Assembly (NCBI GenBank): GCA_005888335.1
Contig: VAWY01000023.1
Span: forward strand, 1-21,375
Length of the DNA stretch: 21,375 bases
Source: Actinomycetota bacterium
GTDB taxonomy: Bacteria > Actinomycetota > Thermoleophilia > Solirubrobacterales > Solirubrobacteraceae
Direction of reading: 5' to 3'
The translations under genes were made by a program, and so were the position numbers. This document shows positions 14,064-21,375 of the stretch, piece by piece (position 1 is the stretch's first letter; each line of letters begins with the position of its first letter). The notes under the pieces are model-generated. The model ran no database searches, was not told the origin of the DNA, and saw nothing but the letters and a program-made list of their open reading frames with translations.

Positions 14064-15161
14064 TCACCGCGCGTTGGTGCGTTCGGTCACCGACCGCTTG
14101 AGCGCCGCGACGTGCAGCAGCGCGTCGGCGAGGCGCTCGCGCGTGACGCGCCCGCGGCGCACGGCCGCCAGCACTGCGCGGTAGGCCTCCTCCTGGTTGG
14201 CCGCGTCGCCCGGCACGTAGATCAGGTCGGCGCCGGCGCGCAGAGCCTCGACCGCCGCCGCGCCGACGCCGGCGCCGGTCGCCGCGGTGGCCGCCACGAG
14301 GTCGCCGGTCATCGCGACGCCCTCGAAGCCCGTCCGGCGCAGCAGCCGGTAGCCGTCGGGCAGCAGCGCCGCCGGGGTGACGCCGTCGAAGGCGGCGTAG
14401 AGCGCGTCGGAGAGCTCGACGGCCGGCGCGCCGGCGTCCAGCGCCGCCGCGAACGGCCGCAGGTCGCGCTCGCGCAGGTCGCCGAGCGACTCCCCGACGG
14501 TCGCCGGCCCGGCTTGCGTGTCCTGGGACGCCGATCCCTCGCCGGGGAACATCCCGACCACCGGCGCGACGCGGCCGGCCAGCCAGCCGACGACCGCCTC
14601 GCGGGCCAGGCGGGCCACGAGCGCCGGGTCCGAGCCGAACGCGCGGTCCTCGGCGGGGCCGCCGGTGAGCCCGAGGTCGGCCGACGGCGCCAGGACGGCG
14701 CCCACGCCGGCGGCGCGCAGCACCCCCGCGGCGGCGCGCGCCTGGTCGCGGGTGACCGACGGGCTGCCCTGGGCGGGCGGCGGGTCCATGCGCACCCCGG
14801 GGAACGCCTCCGGCTCGGCGGCGGCGACGAGCGGCGCCGGGCGCCCGCCGCGCGTGCCCGCGTCCACCAGCGCGCGCACGAGAGCGCCGGTCTGTTCCGG
14901 GGCGACCGCGTTCGGCGGCTCGAGGACCACGACGCCCCATGCGCGCGTGCGCAGCCGCGCGACGAGCGGGGCGCGCGGGTCCTTCCCGGCGAAGCCGACC
15001 GCGAACAGCTGGGCGACCGCGTCGCGCAGCGGCAGCCCCAGCTCGAGGCGGCCGGGCGGTCCGGGGGGCGGGCGCCGGGCAGCGCTGCCGCAGCCCGCGA
15101 GCGCGACTGCGCCGGCCGCAACGAGGGCGATCACGCGGCGTCCGTGCCGCCCCGCGGTCAC
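14064..15161 (-). CDS. Lipoprotein with a GH3 (NagZ-like) TIM-barrel domain, catalytic motifs degenerate
   Basis: A 365-residue exported protein. The N-terminus is a lipoprotein signal: basic GRHGRR, hydrophobic [10 protein letters not shown], lipobox LAGC with Cys24. From about 40 it aligns by motif order with the GH3 N-terminal domain: [45 protein letters not shown] (203-214), [11 protein letters not shown] (278-288), [15 protein letters not shown]. The KH before FPG is GM, the catalytic-loop His is Gln216, the usual nucleophile position in SDDL is Gly286, and the substrate DQEGG motif is lost. It probably binds without hydrolysing. The start is a GTG at 15161, only 21 bp from the lysC start on the other strand. 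Confidence 0.8.
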   Translation of the reverse strand: MTAGRHGRRVIALVAAGAVALAGCGSAARRPPPGPPGRLELGLPLRDAVAQLFAVGFAGKDPRAPLVARLRTRAWGVVVLEPPNAVAPEQTGALVRALVDAGTRGGRPAPLVAAAEPEAFPGVRMDPPPAQGSPSVTRDQARAAAGVLRAAGVGAVLAPSADLGLTGGPAEDRAFGSDPALVARLAREAVVGWLAGRVAPVVGMFPGEGSASQDTQAGPATVGESLGDLRERDLRPFAAALDAGAPAVELSDALYAAFDGVTPAALLPDGYRLLRRTGFEGVAMTGDLVAATAATGAGVGAAAVEALRAGADLIYVPGDAANQEEAYRAVLAAVRRGRVTRERLADALLHVAALKRSVTERTNAR

Positions 15162-15165
15162 CGTC

Positions 15166-15171
15166 TAACCT
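15166..15171 (+). promoter_or_regulatory. -10-like box TAACCT of lysC
   Basis: TAACCT ends 11 bases before the ATG at 15183, no ribosome site between. It lies inside the 21-bp gap between divergent start codons. Confidence 0.4.
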
Positions 15172-15182
15172 GCCCGCGTCGA

Positions 15183-16439
<1,257 letters not shown>

Positions 16440-16449
16440 ATGCGTTCGA

Positions 16450-16462
16450 CGGCCTTCGGCCG
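16450..16462 (+). other. Small hairpin in the lysC-asd gap
   Basis: CGGCC-TTC-GGCCG forms a 5-bp stem with a 3-base loop between the lysC stop (16439) and the asd start (16474). No T tract follows. It may tune expression of asd or protect the mRNA; no more can be said. Confidence 0.3.
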
Positions 16463-16473
16463 GTGTGGGTCTC

Positions 16474-17499
16474 ATGAGGGTCGCGGTCGTGGGCGCCACC
16501 GGCGCGGTGGGGGCCGTCATGCGCCGCCTGCTCGCGGCGCGCGCCTTCCCCGCCGACGAGGTCGTCTACTTCGCCTCGGAGCGCTCGGCCGGCCGCGAGC
16601 TCGACGGCCGCGTCGTCCAGCCGCTGCACGACGACAGCATCCAGGGCTTCGACCTTGCGCTGCTGAGCGCCGGCGGCGGCACCTCGCGCGAGTGGGCGCC
16701 GCGCTTCGCCGCGGCGGGGGCGCTCGTCGTCGACAACTCGTCGGCCTGGCGGATGGATCCCGACGTCCCGCTCGTCGTCTCGGAGGTCAACCCGGAGGCG
16801 ATCGACGAGGCAGGCAAGGGGATCGTCGCCAACCCGAACTGCACGACGATGGTCGTCATGCTCCCGGCCAAGGCGCTCGACACGGCCTTCGGGCTGAGGG
16901 CGATGGTCTGCACCAGCTTCCAGGCCGCCGGCGGCGCCGGCCAGAAGGGCATCGACGAGCTCGCGAACCAGGTCGCGCCGCTGGCGGCAGACGTCCAGCA
17001 GCTCGTCGACGACGGCGCGACGGCCGCGCGCAAGGTCGAGCACGCCGTCCACGCCAACACGCTCGCGTTCAATGTCGTGCCGCTGCTCGGCAAGCTCGAC
17101 GACAACGGCTACACCGACGAGGAGATGAAGCTCCAGAACGAGTCGCGGAAGATCCTCGCGCTGCCCGGCCTCGAGGTGACGCCGACGTGCGTGCGCGTCC
17201 CGGTCATGGTCGGCCACTCGATCGCCGTGCGCGCCACGTTCGACCGCGAGCCCGACCTCGGCGAGGCGCTCGAGGCGCTGCGCGCGTTCCCCAACCTCGT
17301 TGTCGACGAGGCGCCGACGCCGCTGGAATGGGCCGGCCGCGACGAGACCGTGGTCGGTCGCGTGCGCCGCGATCTCTCCGATCCGCGCGTCCTGAACTTC
17401 TTCGTCGTCGGCGACAACCTGCTCAAGGGCGCCGCGCTCAACACGGTCCAGCTCGGCGAGCTGGCCATCGAGCGCGGGCTCGTCGGGACGCCCGCTTAG
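16474..17499 (+). CDS. asd: Aspartate-semialdehyde dehydrogenase
   Basis: It reduces aspartyl phosphate to aspartate semialdehyde with NADPH, the step after aspartokinase. In 341 residues: the Rossmann motif VVGATGAVG (5-13), DNSSAWRM (88-94), catalytic Cys123 in NPNCTT, Gln150 in SFQAAGGAGQKG, Arg241 in CVRVPV and His248 in VGHS, then the end NFFVVGDNLLKGAALNTVQLGE. ATG 16474 is used since MRVAVVGATG is the normal family start; a GTG three codons upstream is possible. Pairing with lysC is the classic arrangement. Its stop overlaps the stop of the convergent phosphatase gene. Confidence 0.97.
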   Translation: MRVAVVGATGAVGAVMRRLLAARAFPADEVVYFASERSAGRELDGRVVQPLHDDSIQGFDLALLSAGGGTSREWAPRFAAAGALVVDNSSAWRMDPDVPLVVSEVNPEAIDEAGKGIVANPNCTTMVVMLPAKALDTAFGLRAMVCTSFQAAGGAGQKGIDELANQVAPLAADVQQLVDDGATAARKVEHAVHANTLAFNVVPLLGKLDDNGYTDEEMKLQNESRKILALPGLEVTPTCVRVPVMVGHSIAVRATFDREPDLGEALEALRAFPNLVVDEAPTPLEWAGRDETVVGRVRRDLSDPRVLNFFVVGDNLLKGAALNTVQLGELAIERGLVGTPA

Positions 17500-17504
17500 G
17501 CGGG
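17491..17504. terminator. Hairpin with both stop codons in its loop (asd / phosphatase)
   Basis: CCCGC-TTAG-GCGGG. The four loop bases contain TAG on the plus strand (asd stop, 17497-17499) and TAA on the minus strand (phosphatase stop, 17498-17496). A symmetric junction for two convergent genes; no T tracts. Confidence 0.5.
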
Positions 17505-19118
17505 AACTGCCGCCGCGACGACCGCGATGTCGTCGCGCGGCTGGCCGCCCTGGACCTCGACCGCGCGGCGCTCGATCGCCTCGACCACGCCGTTGGCCGT
17601 CGGCGGCGCCGTGCGCAGCGCATCCGCGAGCCCCTCCTCGCCGAGCAGCCCGCCGGGCGTGCGCGCCTCGGTGACGCCGTCGGTGTAGAGCAGCAGCACG
17701 TCGTCCGGCCCCAGGTGGATCGTCGCGTCGACCGGCGCCGGGCCCGGCAGCGCGCCGAGGAGCATCCCGGGGCGCACGATGTCGTCGATCGTGCCGTCGG
17801 CGCGGCGCACCAGCGGCGGGGGGTGGCCGGCGCTGGCCAGCGTGACCTCGGCGCCGCCGGGGTGCGGGCGCAGGAACGCGCAGACCGCGGTGGCCAGCTG
17901 ATCGCCGGGGCCGTCACGGAGCATCGCCTCGTCGAGCCGGCCCAGCGCCGCGCCCGGGCTCGCCTCGAGGTAGGCGGCGATGCGCAGCGCGTGGCGCAGC
18001 AGCGCAGTCGTCGCCGCGGCGGCCGTCCCCTTGCCCGACACGTCGCCGATGCACAGCGCCCACCCGTCGGGCAGCGGGAAGACGTCGTAGAAGTCGCCGC
18101 CGACCTCGGCGCCCGTGCCGAACGGGCGGTAGCGGGCGGCCAGCTCGAGGCCCTCGACCTCGGGCAGCTGCGGCGGCAGCAGGCTCTGCTGGAGCGTTCG
18201 CGCGGTCGCCTCCTGCTCGCCGAACAGGCGCGCGTTGTCGATCGCCATCGCGCACGCGTCGGCCAGCGCGCTGAGCATGTCCAGGTCCTCGTGTCCGTAC
18301 CGGCGCCCCGAGGTCGAGTAGGCGAGCGCGAGGTCGCCCAGCACCCGCCCGCGCGCGATCAGCGGCACGATGACCGCCGACCGGAAGCCCATGTCGCGCA
18401 GGATCTGCAGCTGCTCGGGCTCCCGCGCCACCGCCTCGAACAGGTCCGGCGGGATGTCCTCGAGCAGCTCGGGCTGTCGCGTGCGCACGACCTTGGCCGA
18501 GCCCTGCTCGTCGGCGACGTCGAGCGGATAGAGCGTGTCGTACGCGCGCGCGATCTCGGCCAGCGCCGGGTCGGCGTGCGCCCAGGCAACTCGCCGGATG
18601 CCGCCGTCGGGCTGGCAGAGCTCGACGAAGGACCAGTCGGCGACGTGCGGGACGGCGAGCTCGGCGACGGTGTGCAGCGTGGCATCGAGGTCCAGCGACG
18701 AGCCGAGCACCTGACTCGCCCGCGCCAGGTAGCGCGCGCGGGCCAGCGCGCGGTCGCGCTCGGTGACGTCGAGGACCACGGCGCCGATCGCGACGACCGC
18801 GCCCTCGTCGTAGATCGGGTAGTAGGAGGCCTCGAGTCGCCGCGGGTCGCCCGGGTCGCCGCGCGGGAACTCGACGCTCGGCGACGGTCGGCCGGTTCGC
18901 AGGACCTCGCGCAGCACGGGGCCGACGCGCTCGGCCACCTCGGCCGGGACGACCTCGTCGACGCGGCGGCCGATGTGCTCCTCCGCCGCCAGTCCGTTGA
19001 TCGCCGCCAGCGTCGCGTTGACGTGCACGTAGTGCAGCTCCGTGTCGATCACGGCCATGCCGACGGGCGCGCGGTCGGCTGCCGCATCGAGGAGCGTCTG
19101 TGGCTTCGAAGCGGGCAT
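17496..19118 (-). CDS. PAS-GAF-PP2C (SpoIIE/RsbU-type) serine/threonine phosphatase
   Basis: A cytosolic signal-responsive phosphatase of 540 residues, of the kind that dephosphorylates anti-sigma-factor antagonists in general stress pathways. A PAS domain (about 8-125, DRAPVGMAVIDTELHYVHVNATLAAINGL) is followed by a GAF domain (about 130-300, FRSAVIVPLIARGRVLGDLALAY). The SpoIIE-type PP2C domain (about 305-537) opens LQQSLLPPQLP and has metal-binding EVGGDFYDVF (Asp342), GDVSGKG (Asp359), LLLYTDGVTEA (Asp480) and RDDIAVV (Asp529/530). All expected metal acids are present, so it should be active. No partner anti-sigma genes are adjacent. A TAGGCT box stands about 30 bp before the ATG at 19118. 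Confidence 0.93.
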   Translation of the reverse strand: MPASKPQTLLDAAADRAPVGMAVIDTELHYVHVNATLAAINGLAAEEHIGRRVDEVVPAEVAERVGPVLREVLRTGRPSPSVEFPRGDPGDPRRLEASYYPIYDEGAVVAIGAVVLDVTERDRALARARYLARASQVLGSSLDLDATLHTVAELAVPHVADWSFVELCQPDGGIRRVAWAHADPALAEIARAYDTLYPLDVADEQGSAKVVRTRQPELLEDIPPDLFEAVAREPEQLQILRDMGFRSAVIVPLIARGRVLGDLALAYSTSGRRYGHEDLDMLSALADACAMAIDNARLFGEQEATARTLQQSLLPPQLPEVEGLELAARYRPFGTGAEVGGDFYDVFPLPDGWALCIGDVSGKGTAAAATTALLRHALRIAAYLEASPGAALGRLDEAMLRDGPGDQLATAVCAFLRPHPGGAEVTLASAGHPPPLVRRADGTIDDIVRPGMLLGALPGPAPVDATIHLGPDDVLLLYTDGVTEARTPGGLLGEEGLADALRTAPPTANGVVEAIERRAVEVQGGQPRDDIAVVAAAVPA

Positions 19119-19162
19119 GTGCGGCGGATCCCTGCCGGTTGGGGACCCAGCCTACCGGCAGA

Positions 19163-19318
19163 TCAGTCCTCTCGGGGAGGAATCTCCCTTTTGAGACGCT
19201 CTCGCGCGGCGTCGAACGGGTCCTTGCGCGACGCGGGCACGATCTCCTGGGGCGCCTGCTCGCGCGGGCGCCGCCTGCGCTTGCGGCGCGCGACGAGCCC
19301 GGCGAGCCGCAGCCTCAC
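19163..19318 (-). CDS. 51-residue basic protein at the end of the succinate dehydrogenase operon
   Basis: From a GTG at 19318 that overlaps the TGA of the preceding SdhE-like gene by four bases (GTGA). The N-terminal half is strongly basic (RRKRRRRPRE, 11-20); the second half is KDPFDAARERLKREIPPRED, a charged helix with a defined end. The overlap means it is translated with the sdh genes. No family is recognised. It could be an assembly or membrane-association factor, but that is inference. Because the upstream part of the frame is a shadow of the SdhE gene, the start depends on the coupling. Confidence 0.5.
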   Translation of the reverse strand: MRLRLAGLVARRKRRRRPREQAPQEIVPASRKDPFDAARERLKREIPPRED

Positions 19319-20214
19319 ACGCTCGCGACGACCGACTCGGACCAGTCGATGACCGACGTCGGCTTGACGACGTGGCGGTTGAGCCCGAGCTCCTTGGGCT
19401 CGAGCCCGAAGGCGAGCCCGAGCAGCTGCGGGAGGTGCAGGACGGGCATGCCGAGGTCGCGTCCGGCGAGGCGCTCGGCCAGCGGCTGCTGCAGGTCGAG
19501 GTTGAGATGGCACAGCGGGCACGGCGTCACCAGGCAGTCGGCGTCGGCGTCCACCGCGTCGCCCAGGTGGCGGCCGGCCTGCTTGAGCGAGGCCTCCTTG
19601 TTCATGGTGATGATCGGGAAGCCGCAGCACTTGTGGCTGCCGGCGTAGTCGATCACCGTGCCGCCCAGGGCGTCGATGAGCATGCCGAGGTAGGCGTCGC
19701 GGGGCCGGTCGGCGTCGATGCCCAGCCGATCCATCGGGCGGACGATGTAGCAGCCGTAGAACGGCCCGACCTTCAGGTCGGTCAGCGGGCGCTTGACCCG
19801 CGAGCGGATCTCGTCGAGGCCGATGTCCTCGACGATCAGCCAGAGCAGGTTCTTGTTGAGCGTCCCGCCCTTCTCGTAGGTCAGCCCCTCGTCGCGCAGG
19901 TTCTCGTTGACGATGGCCCGGTACTCGGCGTTGGCGTCGAGGCGCTCCTGGCACTCGGTCTGCGAGCCCTGGCACGTCGAGCAGATGTTCATCATCATTG
20001 CGTTGCCCGTCTGCTGGGCGAGCGCGAAGGTGCGCGCGTTCAGCGTGTCGGCGAGCTCCTGGTTGTGCTCGGCGATGACGCCCGCGCCGCAGCACGACGC
20101 GCGGTCGAGCTCGACGAGCTCGATGTCGAGCAGGGGCGCGATCTTGGCCATCGACCCGTGCAGCTCGGGGGTGAAGCCCCGGCTGACGCAGCCGGGCCAG
20201 TAGGCGACCTTCAT
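19315..20214 (-). CDS. SdhE/HdrB-like subunit with two CCG domains (non-classical succinate dehydrogenase/fumarate reductase)
   Basis: A 299-residue cysteine-rich protein with two copies of the CCG motif (Cx(n)CCGx(n)CxxC): Cys9, Cys41-Cys42, Cys78, Cys81, and Cys155, Cys196-Cys197, Cys232, Cys235. In heterodisulfide reductase subunit B these bind unusual iron-sulfur clusters. In 'type E' succinate dehydrogenases/fumarate reductases (Sulfolobus SdhE, Campylobacter MfrE) they replace the usual heme membrane anchor. There are no obvious membrane spans. GAGGAGAG lies about nine bases before the ATG, and the start overlaps the sdhB stop (ATGA). It probably delivers electrons between SdhB and quinone at the membrane face. 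Confidence 0.88.
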   Translation of the reverse strand: MKVAYWPGCVSRGFTPELHGSMAKIAPLLDIELVELDRASCCGAGVIAEHNQELADTLNARTFALAQQTGNAMMMNICSTCQGSQTECQERLDANAEYRAIVNENLRDEGLTYEKGGTLNKNLLWLIVEDIGLDEIRSRVKRPLTDLKVGPFYGCYIVRPMDRLGIDADRPRDAYLGMLIDALGGTVIDYAGSHKCCGFPIITMNKEASLKQAGRHLGDAVDADADCLVTPCPLCHLNLDLQQPLAERLAGRDLGMPVLHLPQLLGLAFGLEPKELGLNRHVVKPTSVIDWSESVVASV

Positions 20215-21332
20215 CGACTGGGGCTCTCCTCGGGGGCGCGGCCCGGCTCTCCCTGCTCCGGTGCGGCCTGCGTATCGTCGGCGGGCGGCTCGGCATCCTC
20301 GTCGTAGCCGGTGATGTACAGATTGAGCTCGAGGCGCTGGTCGCGCCCCTCGACCTTGTCGAAGTAGCCGCGCAGGTCCTTGAACTCCTTGCGGTGCGGG
20401 TGCCGGAGCGCCTTGGCCGGCGTGAACTTGCCGCGCAGCAGCGCCGTGGTGATCACCGGCAGCGAGTCCAGCAGCTCGGGCACCGCGCGGGGGTGCAGCT
20501 TGCCGCCGTAGGAGTCGGGCAGCAGGTCGGCCTCGTGGAGCAGGCCGTTCTTGCGGATGTTGGTGACGAAGGCCTTCTCGTGGCGGTGGCCGTTGTTGCG
20601 GTCCTCGATGCCGAAGTCGCTGCCCGCGCGCCGGCGCAGCCGCATGATCTGGTTCATCGGCGCGACGCCCTTGGGGCAGGCGTCGATGCACTTGAAGCAG
20701 TGCGTGCAGTCGTAGATGCCGTGCGGGTCCTCGGACAGGTCGCGCAGGCGCGCCTCCTGCTGGGCGTCGCGCGGGTCGCCGACGAAGCGATACGCCTTGG
20801 CCAGCGCGGCCGGTCCGACGAACAGCGGGTCGACCTCCATCGAGAGGCAGTCCGAGACGCAGGCGCCGCACTGGATGCAGGCCATGGTCTGCGTGACGTC
20901 GACCATGTTCTCGTGGGGGACGATGTATTCGCGCTCGGGGATCGGCTCCTTGTTGATGAGCCACGGCGTGATGCGCTGGACCTTCTTCCAGTGGACGGCG
21001 TCCATGTCCACGATGAGGTCCTTGATGATCGGCATGTTGCCCATCGGCTCGACGACGATCGTCGTGCCGTCCTGCGAGGACGCTCGCGCCTTGTCGAGGT
21101 GCGTGTGGCAGGCCAGTCCCGGCTGTCCGTTGATCCGCACGCCGCACGAGCCGCAGATCGCGGCGCGGCACGAGCACCGGATGCCGATCGAGCCGTCGAA
21201 GCGCGCCTTGGCCTGCAGGATCCCCTCGAGCACCGAGCGGTGCGGCTCCAGGTCGATCGTGTGCTCGTCCCAGTACGGCGGCTGGCCCGACTCGGGGTCG
21301 TAGCGACGCAGCTTGAGGGTGAATTCGGCCAT
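20211..21332 (-). CDS. sdhB: Succinate dehydrogenase/fumarate reductase iron-sulfur subunit
   Basis: The electron-wire subunit between the flavoprotein and the quinone site. In 373 residues: a [2Fe-2S] domain with Cys55, Cys60, Cys63 and Cys75; then CIQCGAC (152, 155, 158) with Cys162; and CTHCFKCIDACPKG (209, 212, 215, 219). By comparison with E. coli SdhB, 152/155/158/219 hold the [4Fe-4S] cluster and 162/209/215 the third cluster. Cys212 fills the place that is Ile or Val in [3Fe-4S] enzymes, so a second [4Fe-4S] is predicted. A C-terminal extension of about 110 residues ends in an acidic tail. It sits between sdhA (1-base overlap) and the SdhE-like gene, fitting a non-classical complex. 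Confidence 0.95.
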   Translation of the reverse strand: MAEFTLKLRRYDPESGQPPYWDEHTIDLEPHRSVLEGILQAKARFDGSIGIRCSCRAAICGSCGVRINGQPGLACHTHLDKARASSQDGTTIVVEPMGNMPIIKDLIVDMDAVHWKKVQRITPWLINKEPIPEREYIVPHENMVDVTQTMACIQCGACVSDCLSMEVDPLFVGPAALAKAYRFVGDPRDAQQEARLRDLSEDPHGIYDCTHCFKCIDACPKGVAPMNQIMRLRRRAGSDFGIEDRNNGHRHEKAFVTNIRKNGLLHEADLLPDSYGGKLHPRAVPELLDSLPVITTALLRGKFTPAKALRHPHRKEFKDLRGYFDKVEGRDQRLELNLYITGYDEDAEPPADDTQAAPEQGEPGRAPEESPSR

Positions 21333-21375
21333 CAGTACCTGCGCTCCTCGGGCTGCCAGCGGGTGATGGTCACGG
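21332..21375 (-). CDS. sdhA: C-terminal end of succinate dehydrogenase flavoprotein subunit (partial)
   Basis: Only the last 13 codons are in the window, reading VTITRWQPEERRY and a TGA that overlaps the sdhB ATG by one base. This R-W-x-P-E-E-R-x-Y ending is characteristic of SdhA/FrdA C-termini, and the position before sdhB is the usual one. GAGGAG inside this end serves as the ribosome site for sdhB. Confidence 0.7.
   Translation of the reverse strand, partial: VTITRWQPEERRY

Noticed and set aside
13947..15182. Long plus-strand extension of the lysC frame upstream of its start
   Set aside because: The extension is antisense to the GH3 lipoprotein and P-loop genes; the aspartokinase family begins at about 15183.

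Overview
The window is about 21 kb of very GC-rich, densely coded bacterial DNA. Strong GC bias at third codon positions, several genes with no Shine-Dalgarno that start just downstream of a -10-like TANNNT box, a large Bacillus/actinobacterial-type SRP RNA, and the families of the small regulators and membrane proteins all suggest a high-GC actinobacterium. A member of the Thermoleophilia/Solirubrobacterales is my best guess. This is inference from gene content and style, not a database match.

Layout. 1-1735: a TetR regulator (cut by the window edge) diverges from a short-chain dehydrogenase, with two TGTA-N8-TACA boxes between them; a bidirectional hairpin separates the dehydrogenase from a convergent Csp3-like cysteine-rich copper-storage protein. 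1736-2730: a gene-poor stretch with a probable gene remnant and a tRNA-Val(CAC)-like sequence that lacks its T arm but keeps a terminator. 2731-5269: a winged-helix regulator, then a run of small plus-strand genes (two unknown proteins, a cold-shock protein, a 35-residue CxxC/CxxC microprotein, two small coupled unknown genes, a possible small membrane peptide). 5281-6136: an RmlC-like epimerase and the SRP RNA. 6155-8528: a heme-membrane/molybdopterin fusion oxidoreductase converging on a polytopic GT-C-like membrane protein.

8606-11330 is the conserved dnaX-ybaB-recR replication/repair operon with overlapping start and stop codons. 11290-13992 (minus) is a two-gene operon of a P-loop NTPase of unknown function and an ABC exporter with a one-base frameshift. 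14064-15161 (minus) is a lipoprotein with a GH3 fold whose catalytic motifs are degenerate. 15183-17499 holds lysC and asd, the first and second steps of the aspartate pathway. 17496-19118 (minus) is a PAS-GAF-PP2C stress-signalling phosphatase. 19163-21375 (minus) is a non-classical succinate dehydrogenase/fumarate reductase operon: end of sdhA, sdhB, an SdhE/HdrB-like subunit with two CCG motifs, and a 51-residue basic protein.

The observations most worth a second look are the T-armless tRNA-Val, the SdhB with an extra cluster cysteine next to an HdrB-like subunit, the GH3 pseudoenzyme lipoprotein, the P-loop NTPase/ABC exporter module, two likely frameshifts, the recurring leaderless promoter boxes, and the paired stop codons embedded in hairpins at convergent gene ends.
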